From: a virus
Direction: 5' to 3' (one strand)
DNA: 31,128 nt
Virus record (IMG/VR): IMGVR_UViG_3300009149_005829
Coordinates: 1 to 31,128 of that record
A program made the translations under genes and the position numbers. Positions 22,359 through 29,501 of the stretch are shown here, piece by piece. The notes beneath the pieces are model-generated. The model saw nothing but the letters and a program-made list of their open reading frames with translations, was not told the origin of the DNA and ran no database searches. Every line of letters begins with the position of its first letter. Within the stretch, counting starts at the first letter, position 1.

Positions 22359-24275
22359 ATGGGCGCAATAGTAAGTGCATACCAGCGTAAGAATGTACAG
22401 CTTATAAAACTTGGAAACAGAACTATAAAGATAGTTCCGGAAGTGGGCATCGAAGAATTTTTCTGCGAGCCATACTTCATTGGGGAAAGCACCAGAAAAG
22501 ATGCTGTAAAAGGTGGTGCTATATTCGGTATCTGGCAGAAAGCCCTCAAGGAAATCTATTCAAAGCGGGAAAAGTCCGAGGTAATTCTGACAGGTGGGAT
22601 AGGACTCGGAAAATCCATGTGTGCAGATATCGGCATAGCGTACAGCATTTATCGCATACTCCGTCTGGAGAATCCACAGGATTTTCTGGGGTGTATGACA
22701 GATGATTCTATAGTTATTGCTTTCATTAATCTCACCCTTGATCTGTCAGACAGTGGAAATGTTGTCAGAGTTATAAACATGCTGCAGAGATCGCGAGCTT
22801 TCACCGACCTTGGTGTCAGATGGAATACCCGGACAGCTTTACCTACTCCAATACTCCCCAAGAATGTCATGCTAACCTCCGGCTCTGCCTTTGCAAAAGG
22901 ATTCGGAATTGTCGGAAAGAACATTATCACTGGGGTTCTGGATGAGATTTCCGAAGTACGCAGCAATGCAAAATCTCAGATACGATTCTCACAGAAAAAA
23001 GCCTTGGATCTGTATCGAACTGCTGCCAGAAGAATTAAATCCAGGTTTATGAAAAAATGTGACTTCGCAAAGCTGTACCTTGTTTCATCCAAACAGGAAA
23101 AAGATCAGTTTCTTGAACAATATGTTGAAAAGGTGAAGAATGAACCGCATATTCTTGTATACGATTTCCCTCTCTGGGAAGCCAGACCCGAAAACTACAG
23201 CGGAAAAAAATTCTATGTAGGCATAAACAAACTCTGCCAGCCTCTCATAGAGGATCGTATGCACAAAATCCCAAAAAATTATAAAGTGTACGCTATCCCT
23301 GTAGAGCATAAACCGGAGTTCAGACTTGATCCTATTACAGCCCTGGCAGATATTGCCGGTGTGAACCTGAACATGCACAAGATGAAGTTTTTCAGGAATC
23401 TCAATAAACTCAAATGCGCTTTTCTCCATGCGAATCTGTGCCCGGACACAATCGAACTCAGTTTATATGATGACCGGGATATTATAAGTTGCTTCAATAT
23501 GGAAGAACTTCTCAAATTCAGCGGGCAGAAACTGTCCATCCACATTGACACATCGTGGACAAAAGATTTAACCGGGATCTCCGCCAGTTATCTGATCGGA
23601 AAAGAAAAAGTGGATCTGATAGAAAACCGCGATAATTACATGGACCTGATGAAAGACATCACCGGAGTCATAAATAGTGCGGGGGCTGCAGATCGTAGAG
23701 CCGGTAAAAATGAGGATACAATAGAAGAAATTCCTGTAGTGCATCCTCTGGGTAAACTTGTGAGCCAGAAAACCATAACCATCCCCCGCATCCGCACACT
23801 GTTCGCCCTGGGAATAGTTCCACGGGATGAAATACCTCTGTTCAAAATTCGCCAGTTTATATACACACTGCGAAAACTGGGTTTCAAAATTGCCATTGTC
23901 ACAATGGACGGATATCAGTCCGTGGATATGCAGTAGCTTCTCCGAAAGAACCGCATTCCGACTGAACTACTTTCCCTCGATAAAACAATGCTCCCCTATA
24001 CATCTATGCGGACATTCATTTATCATGGGTACTCGGAACTTCCACAGAGTAAGCTACTATACCGGGAGCTTAAAAACCTGATGGAAGTCGATGTGAAAGT
24101 AGACCACCCGGAGGATGGAAGTAAGGATGTTGCTGACAGCACATGCGGATCGATATTTAACCTTCTCAATACAAAAAGTCCCCTGAACACGCACACCACC
24201 CGCGAGAAGCTGGATATGTGGAAAAGCTGTTTGAATGGGGCACTATTAAAAAAACACCGGGAGGAAAAGGAATGA
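22359..24275 (+). CDS. Terminase large subunit, interrupted by an in-frame amber codon
   Basis: ATPase motifs: Walker A TGGIGLGKS (78-86), Walker B TGVLDEISEV (Asp195, Glu196) and coupling motif LVSSKQ (241-246). The RNase H-like nuclease starts with IHIDTSWTKDLTG (Asp397, Asp403). The frame meets TAG at 23934-23936 (codon 526) right after DGYQSVDMQ, then stays open to TGA 24273-24275. The 112 codons beyond continue the conserved terminase pattern (LLSLDK; ELKNL; VDHPEDGSKDVADSTCG), including the last nuclease aspartate. Without decoding of UAG, the protein is 525 aa and lacks part of the catalytic site. GGGG precedes ATG 22359. Possible explanations are readthrough, amber reassignment (CAG would be one base away), mutation or sequencing error. 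Confidence 0.85.
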
Positions 24276-24616
24276 GCGACAAGAACAAAGAAGCGCAAGA
24301 TGCGGCACAAAAGGACGAACAACTGTACCTGCTGAAACTGATAAGTGGTGAAACACTCATCGTCATAGGTGCTTTTGTGGAGCAGGGAAATATTCCCGCT
24401 TTTGTATGTACACGGGAACCGCAGTCCATTAAACAGATTCCAAAGTCACCCACCCAGACGGATATGCTTCCGTTTAAGTACATTCCGGGGTCGCGGGGGT
24501 ACTTACCTGTTTTCTATGCAAGTCATTTTATGCACGCCCCACTACCAGACAAGTACATCAATGAAACACTGAAAAAACGATACCTGGAAAGCATTTCCGG
24601 TATCAAGTGCGCATAG
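24272..24616 (+). CDS. Hypothetical phage protein, possible Sm-like fold (114 aa)
   Basis: ATG 24272 overlaps the terminase TGA (ATGA) and is preceded by GGGAGGAAAAGG. After a charged 17-residue N-terminus the protein reads LYLLKLISGETLIVIGAF, then a PQSIKQIP loop and a terminal LPDKYINETLKKRYLE helix. Short phage proteins with the order K-L-I-S-G-E, a strand pair, a proline-rich centre and a final helix resemble small Sm/Hfq-like barrels. That is only a structural guess. It is the next gene after the terminase in the same transcript and ends with TAG. Confidence 0.6.
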   Translation: MSDKNKEAQDAAQKDEQLYLLKLISGETLIVIGAFVEQGNIPAFVCTREPQSIKQIPKSPTQTDMLPFKYIPGSRGYLPVFYASHFMHAPLPDKYINETLKKRYLESISGIKCA

Positions 24617-24627
24617 TTGGAGGAACA

Positions 24628-25092
24628 ATGTTCAAAAAAAAGAAGGTATCTCAAATGCACGAAACACTAGGGTATGAAACCCTGGAAGAATTTATGCCTG
24701 TCGTGAATGATATTCTGCAGAGAGTAATGAAAACTCTCCAGAAAGAGATCAAAAAACCCAAAAATGTCAGGGCTTATCTACTCAAGTATTCCGGGGATAA
24801 GCAATTCCGAGATGTGGCAACCCAGGCTATACACTCCGTGTTTGTCAATGACTCCCAGACAGATTTCTACGGAAGAATGCTGTTTTCTGCTTGTATTGAA
24901 ATGGTGGACCTCGATCCCCACATGGAATCAAAAGAAATTGCAGTATTAGTTTCGCACGACCTCTGGGAACGCTTGGAGAGTGGTCGAGAACTTGCCGCTG
25001 ACATCCTGGCAATGTTCTATACGGCACTGTTCCGCAGGCTGAGTTCGATAGTTGCTGCAGCAGTGACGAAAGGTTCCGCTGCTAGGCATTGA
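24628..25092 (+). CDS. Hypothetical protein (154 aa)
   Basis: ATG 24628 has GGAGG (24619-24623) four bases upstream; an in-frame upstream extension lies in the preceding gene. The protein is helical with a lysine-rich start (FKKKKVS). It has a regular pattern of long helices and no cysteine cluster or nucleotide motif. An alanine-rich end (SSIVAAAVTKGSAA) closes it. The TGA stop (25090-25092) lies within the -35 box of the promoter P4, as for two other genes in this window. The function is unknown. Confidence 0.62.
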   Translation: MFKKKKVSQMHETLGYETLEEFMPVVNDILQRVMKTLQKEIKKPKNVRAYLLKYSGDKQFRDVATQAIHSVFVNDSQTDFYGRMLFSACIEMVDLDPHMESKEIAVLVSHDLWERLESGRELAADILAMFYTALFRRLSSIVAAAVTKGSAARH

Positions 25093-25117
25093 TTGTCGCT
25101 ACGCTTTAAGGTATAAT
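25089..25117 (+). promoter_or_regulatory. Promoter P4 for a putative small RNA
   Basis: TTGATT (25089-25094), 17-bp spacer, perfect TATAAT (25112-25117). The -35 contains the stop codon of the upstream gene, as in P1 and P2. The expected start site (~25124) coincides with the beginning of the 18-bp palindrome at 25123-25140. No protein gene begins before the next promoter at 25200, so the product would be a short RNA. Confidence 0.7.
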
Positions 25118-25122
25118 TGAGT

Positions 25123-25185
25123 TGCAAATATCTATTTGCACTCCAAAACACAGGTCACGGGTCACCACAACCCGTGACCACCCCT
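25123..25185 (+). ncRNA. Putative ~60-nt anti-Shine-Dalgarno small RNA (element E2)
   Basis: Directly after P4 come a perfect inverted repeat TGCAAATA-TC-TATTTGCA (25123-25140), a single-stranded CTCCAAAACACA (25141-25152), a 9-bp hairpin GGTCACGGG/CCCGTGACC (25153-25179, loop 9 nt) and ACCCCT. CTCCAAAACAC is the exact complement of GTGTTTTGGAG (25245-25255), the ribosome binding site of the helicase gene that follows, and pairs over 10 bases with the Gam-like leader (5332-5341). Two hairpins with an exposed anti-SD between them is a common antisense-RNA architecture. No U-tract follows the second hairpin, so the 3' end is uncertain. The inverted repeat could alternatively be an operator. Confidence 0.5.
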
Positions 25186-25199
25186 ATTAAAAAAGTTAC

Positions 25200-25228
25200 T
25201 TGACAAGCGTTAAGTTTTCGGATATACT
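25200..25228 (+). promoter_or_regulatory. Strong sigma70-type promoter P3
   Basis: TTGACA (25200-25205), a 17-bp spacer AGCGTTAAGTTTTCGGA and TATACT (25223-25228). Spacer and boxes are near-copies of P1 and P2, 20 kb away. The leader GTGTTTTGGAGG that follows resembles the leader of P2 (TGTTTTGGAGG), so promoter and leader look like a duplicated cassette. Confidence 0.88.
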
Positions 25229-25262
25229 GAAATTGTGGTACAAAGTGTTTTGGAGGATCTTA

Positions 25263-27311
25263 ATGAAAAAAATTGGATTTCAAACGAAAAAGAAAACTGA
25301 CATCCCGGACTTTATTCTACATGACATTGTTGATGAGGATGCGTGCTGGGAAACTTCTCGCTATCCGCATATCAAGTATCCATTCTCCCATTTTAACCGA
25401 GTACAATCTACCATTCTGGAGAAGGTGGGATACGACATAGATGTGAATATCGTACTGGGAACTAGGACGAGTTCCGGAAAAACCATTTGTGCGGAACTGT
25501 TGATGGGTGATACCCTTACAAAGGGTAAAAAAGTAGTGTACATCTCTCCCTTGAAATCTCTGACCCAGGAAAAATTTGATGACTGGTCAGAACTCTTTGA
25601 AGATTACAAAATCTGTATCCTCACAGGTGACTATGTACTCTCTCCAACGAAAGCCGGTGAATTGAAAGATGCAGATATCATCTGCTTAACTTCGGAAATG
25701 ATTGACAGTCGCTCCCGGAAAGCAGACATGGAAAAATCGAGCTGGTTATTCGATGTAGGGCTTATCCTTGTGGATGAAGCACACATTATCGCTACGAGCA
25801 GAGGGCACGCTGTAGAAGTAGGGCTGATGCGTACAGCAAAACTGGTACCTAATGCCCGGATAATGCTTCTCTCTGCTACTATGACCAATATCGAGGACTT
25901 TCTCATCTGGCTCACTCGCTTGAATGGGAAGCGAACAGTAGGAATAAACTCAAACTGGCGACCCACTGAGTTGACATGGGAATATGTAGAGTACAAAAAC
26001 ACAGCACTCTGGAAGTACAAGGATATGGTACAGGAACAAATATCTCTGGTCATTGCACTCCTGAAAATGAAACCAGATGAGAAGTTTCTCGTCTTTGTGC
26101 ATGCCAAAACGGTCGGGCATCAGCTCCTGAAAGCTATCAAAGCTGCCGGAATCACAGTGCAGTTTCATAATGCGGATCTTGCTCAGGATGAACGCATGAA
26201 AATTGAGCGATCATTCGAAAATAGGAAAGGTGGTCTGCGCGTGCTGCTCTCCACCTCAACACTTGCATGGGGCAGAAATCTCCCCGCGAGAAATGTCGTG
26301 ATTGTTGGAATAAAACGAGGCATAAGCGATGTCGATATCCTGGATTTCATCCAGATGGGTGGTCGTGCTGGGCGACTGAATATTGATCCATGCGGTACAG
26401 TGTTTCTGATCTGCCCGGATGAACAGCTATGGAAACAGAAAATAGCGAGATCCAGACCTATCATTTCCACACTCCTGAATAAAGATATCCTGGGCTTCCA
26501 TGTCCTTGCAGAAATGCGTATTCACACTATAGACAATGACGGAAGCCTGTTTGACTGGTTCAAGCAGTCCCTCGCATACATTCAAGGGCAGTGGGACGAG
26601 TGTATTGCTCTCCAGGCTGTCGAGGATCTGAACCGCATGCTTATGCTGCACATTAAGAACGAGGAATACAAAATAACTCCCCTCGGAGTTATCTCAGCCA
26701 TTATGTACTATCTCCCGAAAGATGTTTACCACCTTGACAACACTTTTGGGACTATTGTGCAGGCAGATGCCTGGGGTGACGACTGTTCTCTGGCTTATGC
26801 AATCGGAGGTCTGCCTACACACCAGCTTAGCTACATCCCGAAGGACTTAGCTACCCAGACAAACAATTTTTCAAGCGATTTACGGTCTACTGGAGTGTTT
26901 GTATATGCTCCTGACTCCGCAGTGGCTGCCGCGCTTTACCACTTCTGGGAATTCGGAAAGTCGCACATAATCTTCAGCCAGATTCAGCGGGATATTGACA
27001 GAATTTCCGAAACAATCCGACAGATTTCCAAAGTCAGACAGTGGGGAAATAATATAGAAAGGGAACTCCGCATACTGGGAGTCCGTGTCAAATATGGTGT
27101 CCGCAGGGAGCTTGCACACCTCTGTCTGCTGCCTGGAATCGGGAAGGTGAGAGCTGAAAAACTCGACCTCATGGGCATACGCAAGTATTCAAACTTCACT
27201 GATGATAAGCGCGGTATGATTTCTGGTATAATCGGTGTAAAAACTGCTGAAAAGGTGTTCAATTTTTTGAATAAAAAACGGGCAGCGAAGATCCGCACAC
27301 AACAACAATAG
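25263..27311 (+). CDS. Ski2/Hel308-like SF2 helicase
   Basis: A 682-aa helicase starting at ATG 25263, with GGAGG (25252-25256) six bases upstream; upstream in-frame codons lie inside promoter P3. Motifs: FNRVQST (Gln48 of the Q region), GTRTSSGKT (66-74), ISPLKSL, LVDEAH (DEAH 171-174), LLSATM (203-207 region), HNADL, and QMGGRAGR (364-371). The C-terminal third holds helical domains and a helix-hairpin-helix, LLPGIGKVRAEKLDLMG (about 620-640), as in Hel308/Brr2-type enzymes. Such helicases unwind lagging-strand forks or structured RNA. It stands alone between promoter P3 and its own terminator, separate from the replication operon, suggesting independent early expression and control by the anti-SD elements flanking it. 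Confidence 0.88.
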   Translation: MKKIGFQTKKKTDIPDFILHDIVDEDACWETSRYPHIKYPFSHFNRVQSTILEKVGYDIDVNIVLGTRTSSGKTICAELLMGDTLTKGKKVVYISPLKSLTQEKFDDWSELFEDYKICILTGDYVLSPTKAGELKDADIICLTSEMIDSRSRKADMEKSSWLFDVGLILVDEAHIIATSRGHAVEVGLMRTAKLVPNARIMLLSATMTNIEDFLIWLTRLNGKRTVGINSNWRPTELTWEYVEYKNTALWKYKDMVQEQISLVIALLKMKPDEKFLVFVHAKTVGHQLLKAIKAAGITVQFHNADLAQDERMKIERSFENRKGGLRVLLSTSTLAWGRNLPARNVVIVGIKRGISDVDILDFIQMGGRAGRLNIDPCGTVFLICPDEQLWKQKIARSRPIISTLLNKDILGFHVLAEMRIHTIDNDGSLFDWFKQSLAYIQGQWDECIALQAVEDLNRMLMLHIKNEEYKITPLGVISAIMYYLPKDVYHLDNTFGTIVQADAWGDDCSLAYAIGGLPTHQLSYIPKDLATQTNNFSSDLRSTGVFVYAPDSAVAAALYHFWEFGKSHIIFSQIQRDIDRISETIRQISKVRQWGNNIERELRILGVRVKYGVRRELAHLCLLPGIGKVRAEKLDLMGIRKYSNFTDDKRGMISGIIGVKTAEKVFNFLNKKRAAKIRTQQQ

Positions 27312-27317
27312 TTCCGT

Positions 27318-27366
27318 CTCCAAAACACCACCCAAAGGAAAGACCCGGATAAACACCGGGTCTTTT
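27318..27366 (+). terminator. Terminator with upstream anti-SD motif (element E3)
   Basis: Seven bases after the helicase stop, CTCCAAAACAC (27318-27328) is followed by CACCC and then a classical terminator: AAGACCCGG (27340-27348), 7-nt loop, CCGGGTCTT (27356-27364) and TTTT. The first motif is the exact complement of the ribosome binding site of the same gene (25245-25255). The hairpin lies between convergent genes and may also stop minus-strand transcription. Confidence 0.8.
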
Positions 27367-27448
27367 CTCTGAGCCTTGCATCTCATTACAGGAGAAAATG
27401 GAAAAAACTTGTCCCATTCACTGTAACGCATATCTGTGTATCTGTCAA

Positions 27449-27865
27449 TCAGAATCGGAAACCGTATTGCACACCAATATACTTAATTCCACCCCATTCT
27501 AGGTCAGTATTCAGCCTCTCTGTTGTATTTATAGGTGTTTCATAGACACCAAACCTCAGTTTCCCCGAATAATAATCACCCATCTCTGCCAGTAATCGAT
27601 CCTGTACACCTTCCTCTAGCTCATTCCACAGCATTTTGTACGCGGTATCTTTGAACTCCAGTGCATTAAAATCCTCCGAGTGCCGAATAAGGTAGTCCTG
27701 GATGCGCCCTGTAAAGCCGCAGATTGCATTGTACACAACCTTATCGTCTTTATTGAGTGTTCGGTTGGTTCCGTACTTAATAAGTGTAGGAGCGAAGCTA
27801 CAGACGGCACTGACAAGAATCCAGTACGCGAAAACATTCACGATCCACATGATATCAAAAAACAC
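27449..27865 (-). CDS. Hypothetical membrane-anchored protein of the lysis region (138 aa)
   Basis: A GTG start at 27865 has GGAGG four bases upstream on the minus strand; ATG at 27850 is an alternative with poorer spacing. Residues 1-32 are hydrophobic (IVNVFAYWILVSAVCSFAP), either a signal anchor or an uncleaved leader, followed by a soluble charged domain of about 100 residues ending YIGVQYGFRF, whose beta-strand pattern might be exported. It is last in the minus-strand lysis cassette, so a spanin-like or superinfection-exclusion role is conceivable, but there is no lipobox and nothing conclusive. It ends with TGA. Confidence 0.65.
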   Translation of the reverse strand: MFFDIMWIVNVFAYWILVSAVCSFAPTLIKYGTNRTLNKDDKVVYNAICGFTGRIQDYLIRHSEDFNALEFKDTAYKMLWNELEEGVQDRLLAEMGDYYSGKLRFGVYETPINTTERLNTDLEWGGIKYIGVQYGFRF

Positions 27866-27873
27866 TTGACCTC

Positions 27874-27904
27874 CAAAAAAAGAGGGAGGTTATTCCCCTC
27901 CCTC
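27874..27904 (-). terminator. Intrinsic terminator abutting the next ribosome binding site
   Basis: On the minus strand GAGGGAGG (27904-27897) pairs with CCTCCCTC (27889-27882) around a 7-nt loop and is followed by seven T residues (27881-27875). The T-run runs straight into the GGAGG of the gene starting at 27865. Readthrough past this hairpin is therefore needed to express that gene, which looks like an attenuator arrangement. Confidence 0.75.
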
Positions 27905-27939
27905 AATTACCGGGATGTAATGTTACCGGGTAGGAAACA

Positions 27940-28401
27940 TTAGCTTTTACTAAGTTTAATTGCTTTCAATTTTGTCAGATTACCGTGTATTGCGGTTTTC
28001 GCGAATGCCTTGACATCCTCAATACCCGCAGCCAGTAATTCCCGATCCTGAGATTTCATGGAATTCCAGGCATCTGTATAGACACTGACCCAAATTTCCT
28101 CGGCTTCTGCTCCGGTAATTTTGTGATCGCCTTCATATTTTGCCTTAATCTCTTTTTTAACAGTCTGTTCTGCACCGAGAACACCCATCTCCAAAGCTCG
28201 GAGAAATTCCACTTTTGTATTCACGAATTTTGCGTGCTCACCAGCTTCTGCAGCCTGTTTCTTTTCCAGCTCAGCTTTCGCGATCTGCGCACTCATAAAG
28301 CCCTTGACCTTGAAAGCTATCCAACCTATGACTCCAAGCAGCGCATTGATAAGTAGCTGCTGTGCCTCTGGACTGGCAAAAATCTTCTCAAGTAATTCCA
28401 T
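27940..28401 (-). CDS. Holin-like protein (LLH type layout)
   Basis: The 153-aa protein has a short amphipathic N-terminus, one hydrophobic segment (about residues 15-33, INALLGVIGWIAFKVKG), then a long charged coiled-coil region and a helical C-terminus. This is the layout of the Holin_LLH family of phage proteins, which have one membrane helix and a cytoplasmic helical tail. GGAGG lies six bases before ATG 28401. It sits directly after the endolysin gene in the same transcript, as holins often do. With only one membrane segment, an accessory holin or antiholin role is possible. Confidence 0.6.
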   Translation of the reverse strand: MELLEKIFASPEAQQLLINALLGVIGWIAFKVKGFMSAQIAKAELEKKQAAEAGEHAKFVNTKVEFLRALEMGVLGAEQTVKKEIKAKYEGDHKITGAEAEEIWVSVYTDAWNSMKSQDRELLAAGIEDVKAFAKTAIHGNLTKLKAIKLSKS

Positions 28402-28414
28402 TCCGTACCTCCGA

Positions 28415-29023
28415 TTAAATAGTTCTATTATTTTTCAGAAAGTCTCTCAGCTTTCTGATTCTGACCATCCAGCCATTCAAAGAATCCACGAAAAAGAACT
28501 TCTCATCATTGACTACACAATACTTCTTATCATACGCAAGATATCGAAAGAATTCAAGTCGCTGCAACAGATATTCACCCACCAGGGCTTCCTGTGCATT
28601 GTCATACTGATCCTGTCTCTTGTACTCTGCGATTGTTTTCGCTCCGATAACCCCGTCATCAATAAGTTCCCCGCCAAGTGCGTTCAGAGCACGCTGTAGG
28701 AACTTTGCTGACTGCTTTTTACCGTGGTTAATGTTTGAGTCGAAGTGTACCAGGCTGAGAGGATATCCTATACTGTCGCAACTCCCATATTTCCAGTATC
28801 GACCCTGGTAAATTGTGACTGCATAAGGCAATGTAAGATTCTCGATATCCTTCTTTGCGGCTCCGGGCATGAGTGCCCTCTGACTGATCCCGTACTTTGT
28901 CCATCCGCCTGAATCTTTACAGAGTTTATCACCCTCAAAATCCAGAATAAGTTCCATGCACTTCTCAAAATTCCGATCTAAATTCAGCCCCCGCAATTCC
29001 TGGAGTGTCTTTTGACTCACCAT
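28415..29023 (-). CDS. GH108-type endolysin (N-acetylmuramidase)
   Basis: A 202-aa lysozyme. The N-terminus has LILDFEGD (catalytic Glu30 in the EGG-like position) followed by SGGWTKYGIS (38-47), the signature of glycoside hydrolase family 108. A helical core follows, and GVIGAKTIAEY marks the peptidoglycan-binding-3 C-terminal domain usually found with it. It hydrolyses the MurNAc-GlcNAc bond of peptidoglycan. There is no signal peptide, so release depends on the holin. EGG is changed to EGD, a mild variation. ATG 29023 has GGGGAGG nine bases upstream and overlaps the end of the receiver gene by 59 bases, linking their translation. Confidence 0.87.
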   Translation of the reverse strand: MVSQKTLQELRGLNLDRNFEKCMELILDFEGDKLCKDSGGWTKYGISQRALMPGAAKKDIENLTLPYAVTIYQGRYWKYGSCDSIGYPLSLVHFDSNINHGKKQSAKFLQRALNALGGELIDDGVIGAKTIAEYKRQDQYDNAQEALVGEYLLQRLEFFRYLAYDKKYCVVNDEKFFFVDSLNGWMVRIRKLRDFLKNNRTI

Positions 29024-29489
29024 CTTCTGTTTCCTCCCCGACTTCCATATTAAACTGAACCGCCATACTTTCCAGCAGGTCTAAATGTTCAGAACCTTCC
29101 GTCATCCCGGCATCTACGAGAAAAATTGCCTCATCTATCCTCTGCATTACCTCATCTGAGGTCAATGATTTTGGAATAACTGTGATACAGTTGCGACCCT
29201 CCAGGTCTTCTCGGAGAATCTGCTCCGGTACACCTGTGTATATTACAGCCGGTACATTATTTCCTGAGTCTCTAAGTTCTCGCAGGAAGGTAAGTCCAGC
29301 TCTCTGATCGTGCGCGAAACGGATGTCTAAAACAATAAGTTGAAAAGGGGTTGTTTGTAGCGATTCTCGTGCAATATTTATATCTCCGGTGAACTCTACC
29401 GACACATCAGCATACTGTTTTCGCTCAAAAAGCCTCCAGTACAGTCGCCTGAGTGAGTCATCACCTTCTATAAATAGAATACGCTTCAT
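28965..29489 (-). CDS. Stand-alone CheY-like response-regulator receiver
   Basis: The 174-aa protein has an apparently complete receiver domain: FIEGDDSL with the acidic pair Asp10/Asp11, LIVLDIRF with phosphoacceptor Asp55, VIYTG with Thr85, and VIPKSL with Lys107. There is no DNA-binding or enzymatic output domain, only a 45-residue acidic C-terminal extension (about 130-174). Such proteins act by binding partners according to phosphorylation. GGGAGG lies six bases before ATG 29489. It is in the lysis operon, between the coiled-coil membrane protein and the endolysin. A receiver is very unusual there and could couple lysis or another late step to a host histidine kinase. The phosphorylation source is unknown. 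Confidence 0.87.
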   Translation of the reverse strand: MKRILFIEGDDSLRRLYWRLFERKQYADVSVEFTGDINIARESLQTTPFQLIVLDIRFAHDQRAGLTFLRELRDSGNNVPAVIYTGVPEQILREDLEGRNCITVIPKSLTSDEVMQRIDEAIFLVDAGMTEGSEHLDLLESMAVQFNMEVGEETEDGESKDTPGIAGAEFRSEF

Positions 29490-29501
29490 AAAAAACCTCC
29501 C

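Noticed and set aside
27398-27502. A 34-codon plus-strand cysteine-rich frame with AGGAG before ATG 27398
   Set aside because: It lies after a strong terminator, overlaps the minus-strand gene and has no promoter. The start signal and the CPIHC...CIC pattern are suggestive but too little to call.
10005-27919. The 14-base string AATTACCGGGATGT occurs near 10005 and near 27906
   Set aside because: One repeat of this length is roughly what chance gives in 31 kb, and the surroundings are unrelated.
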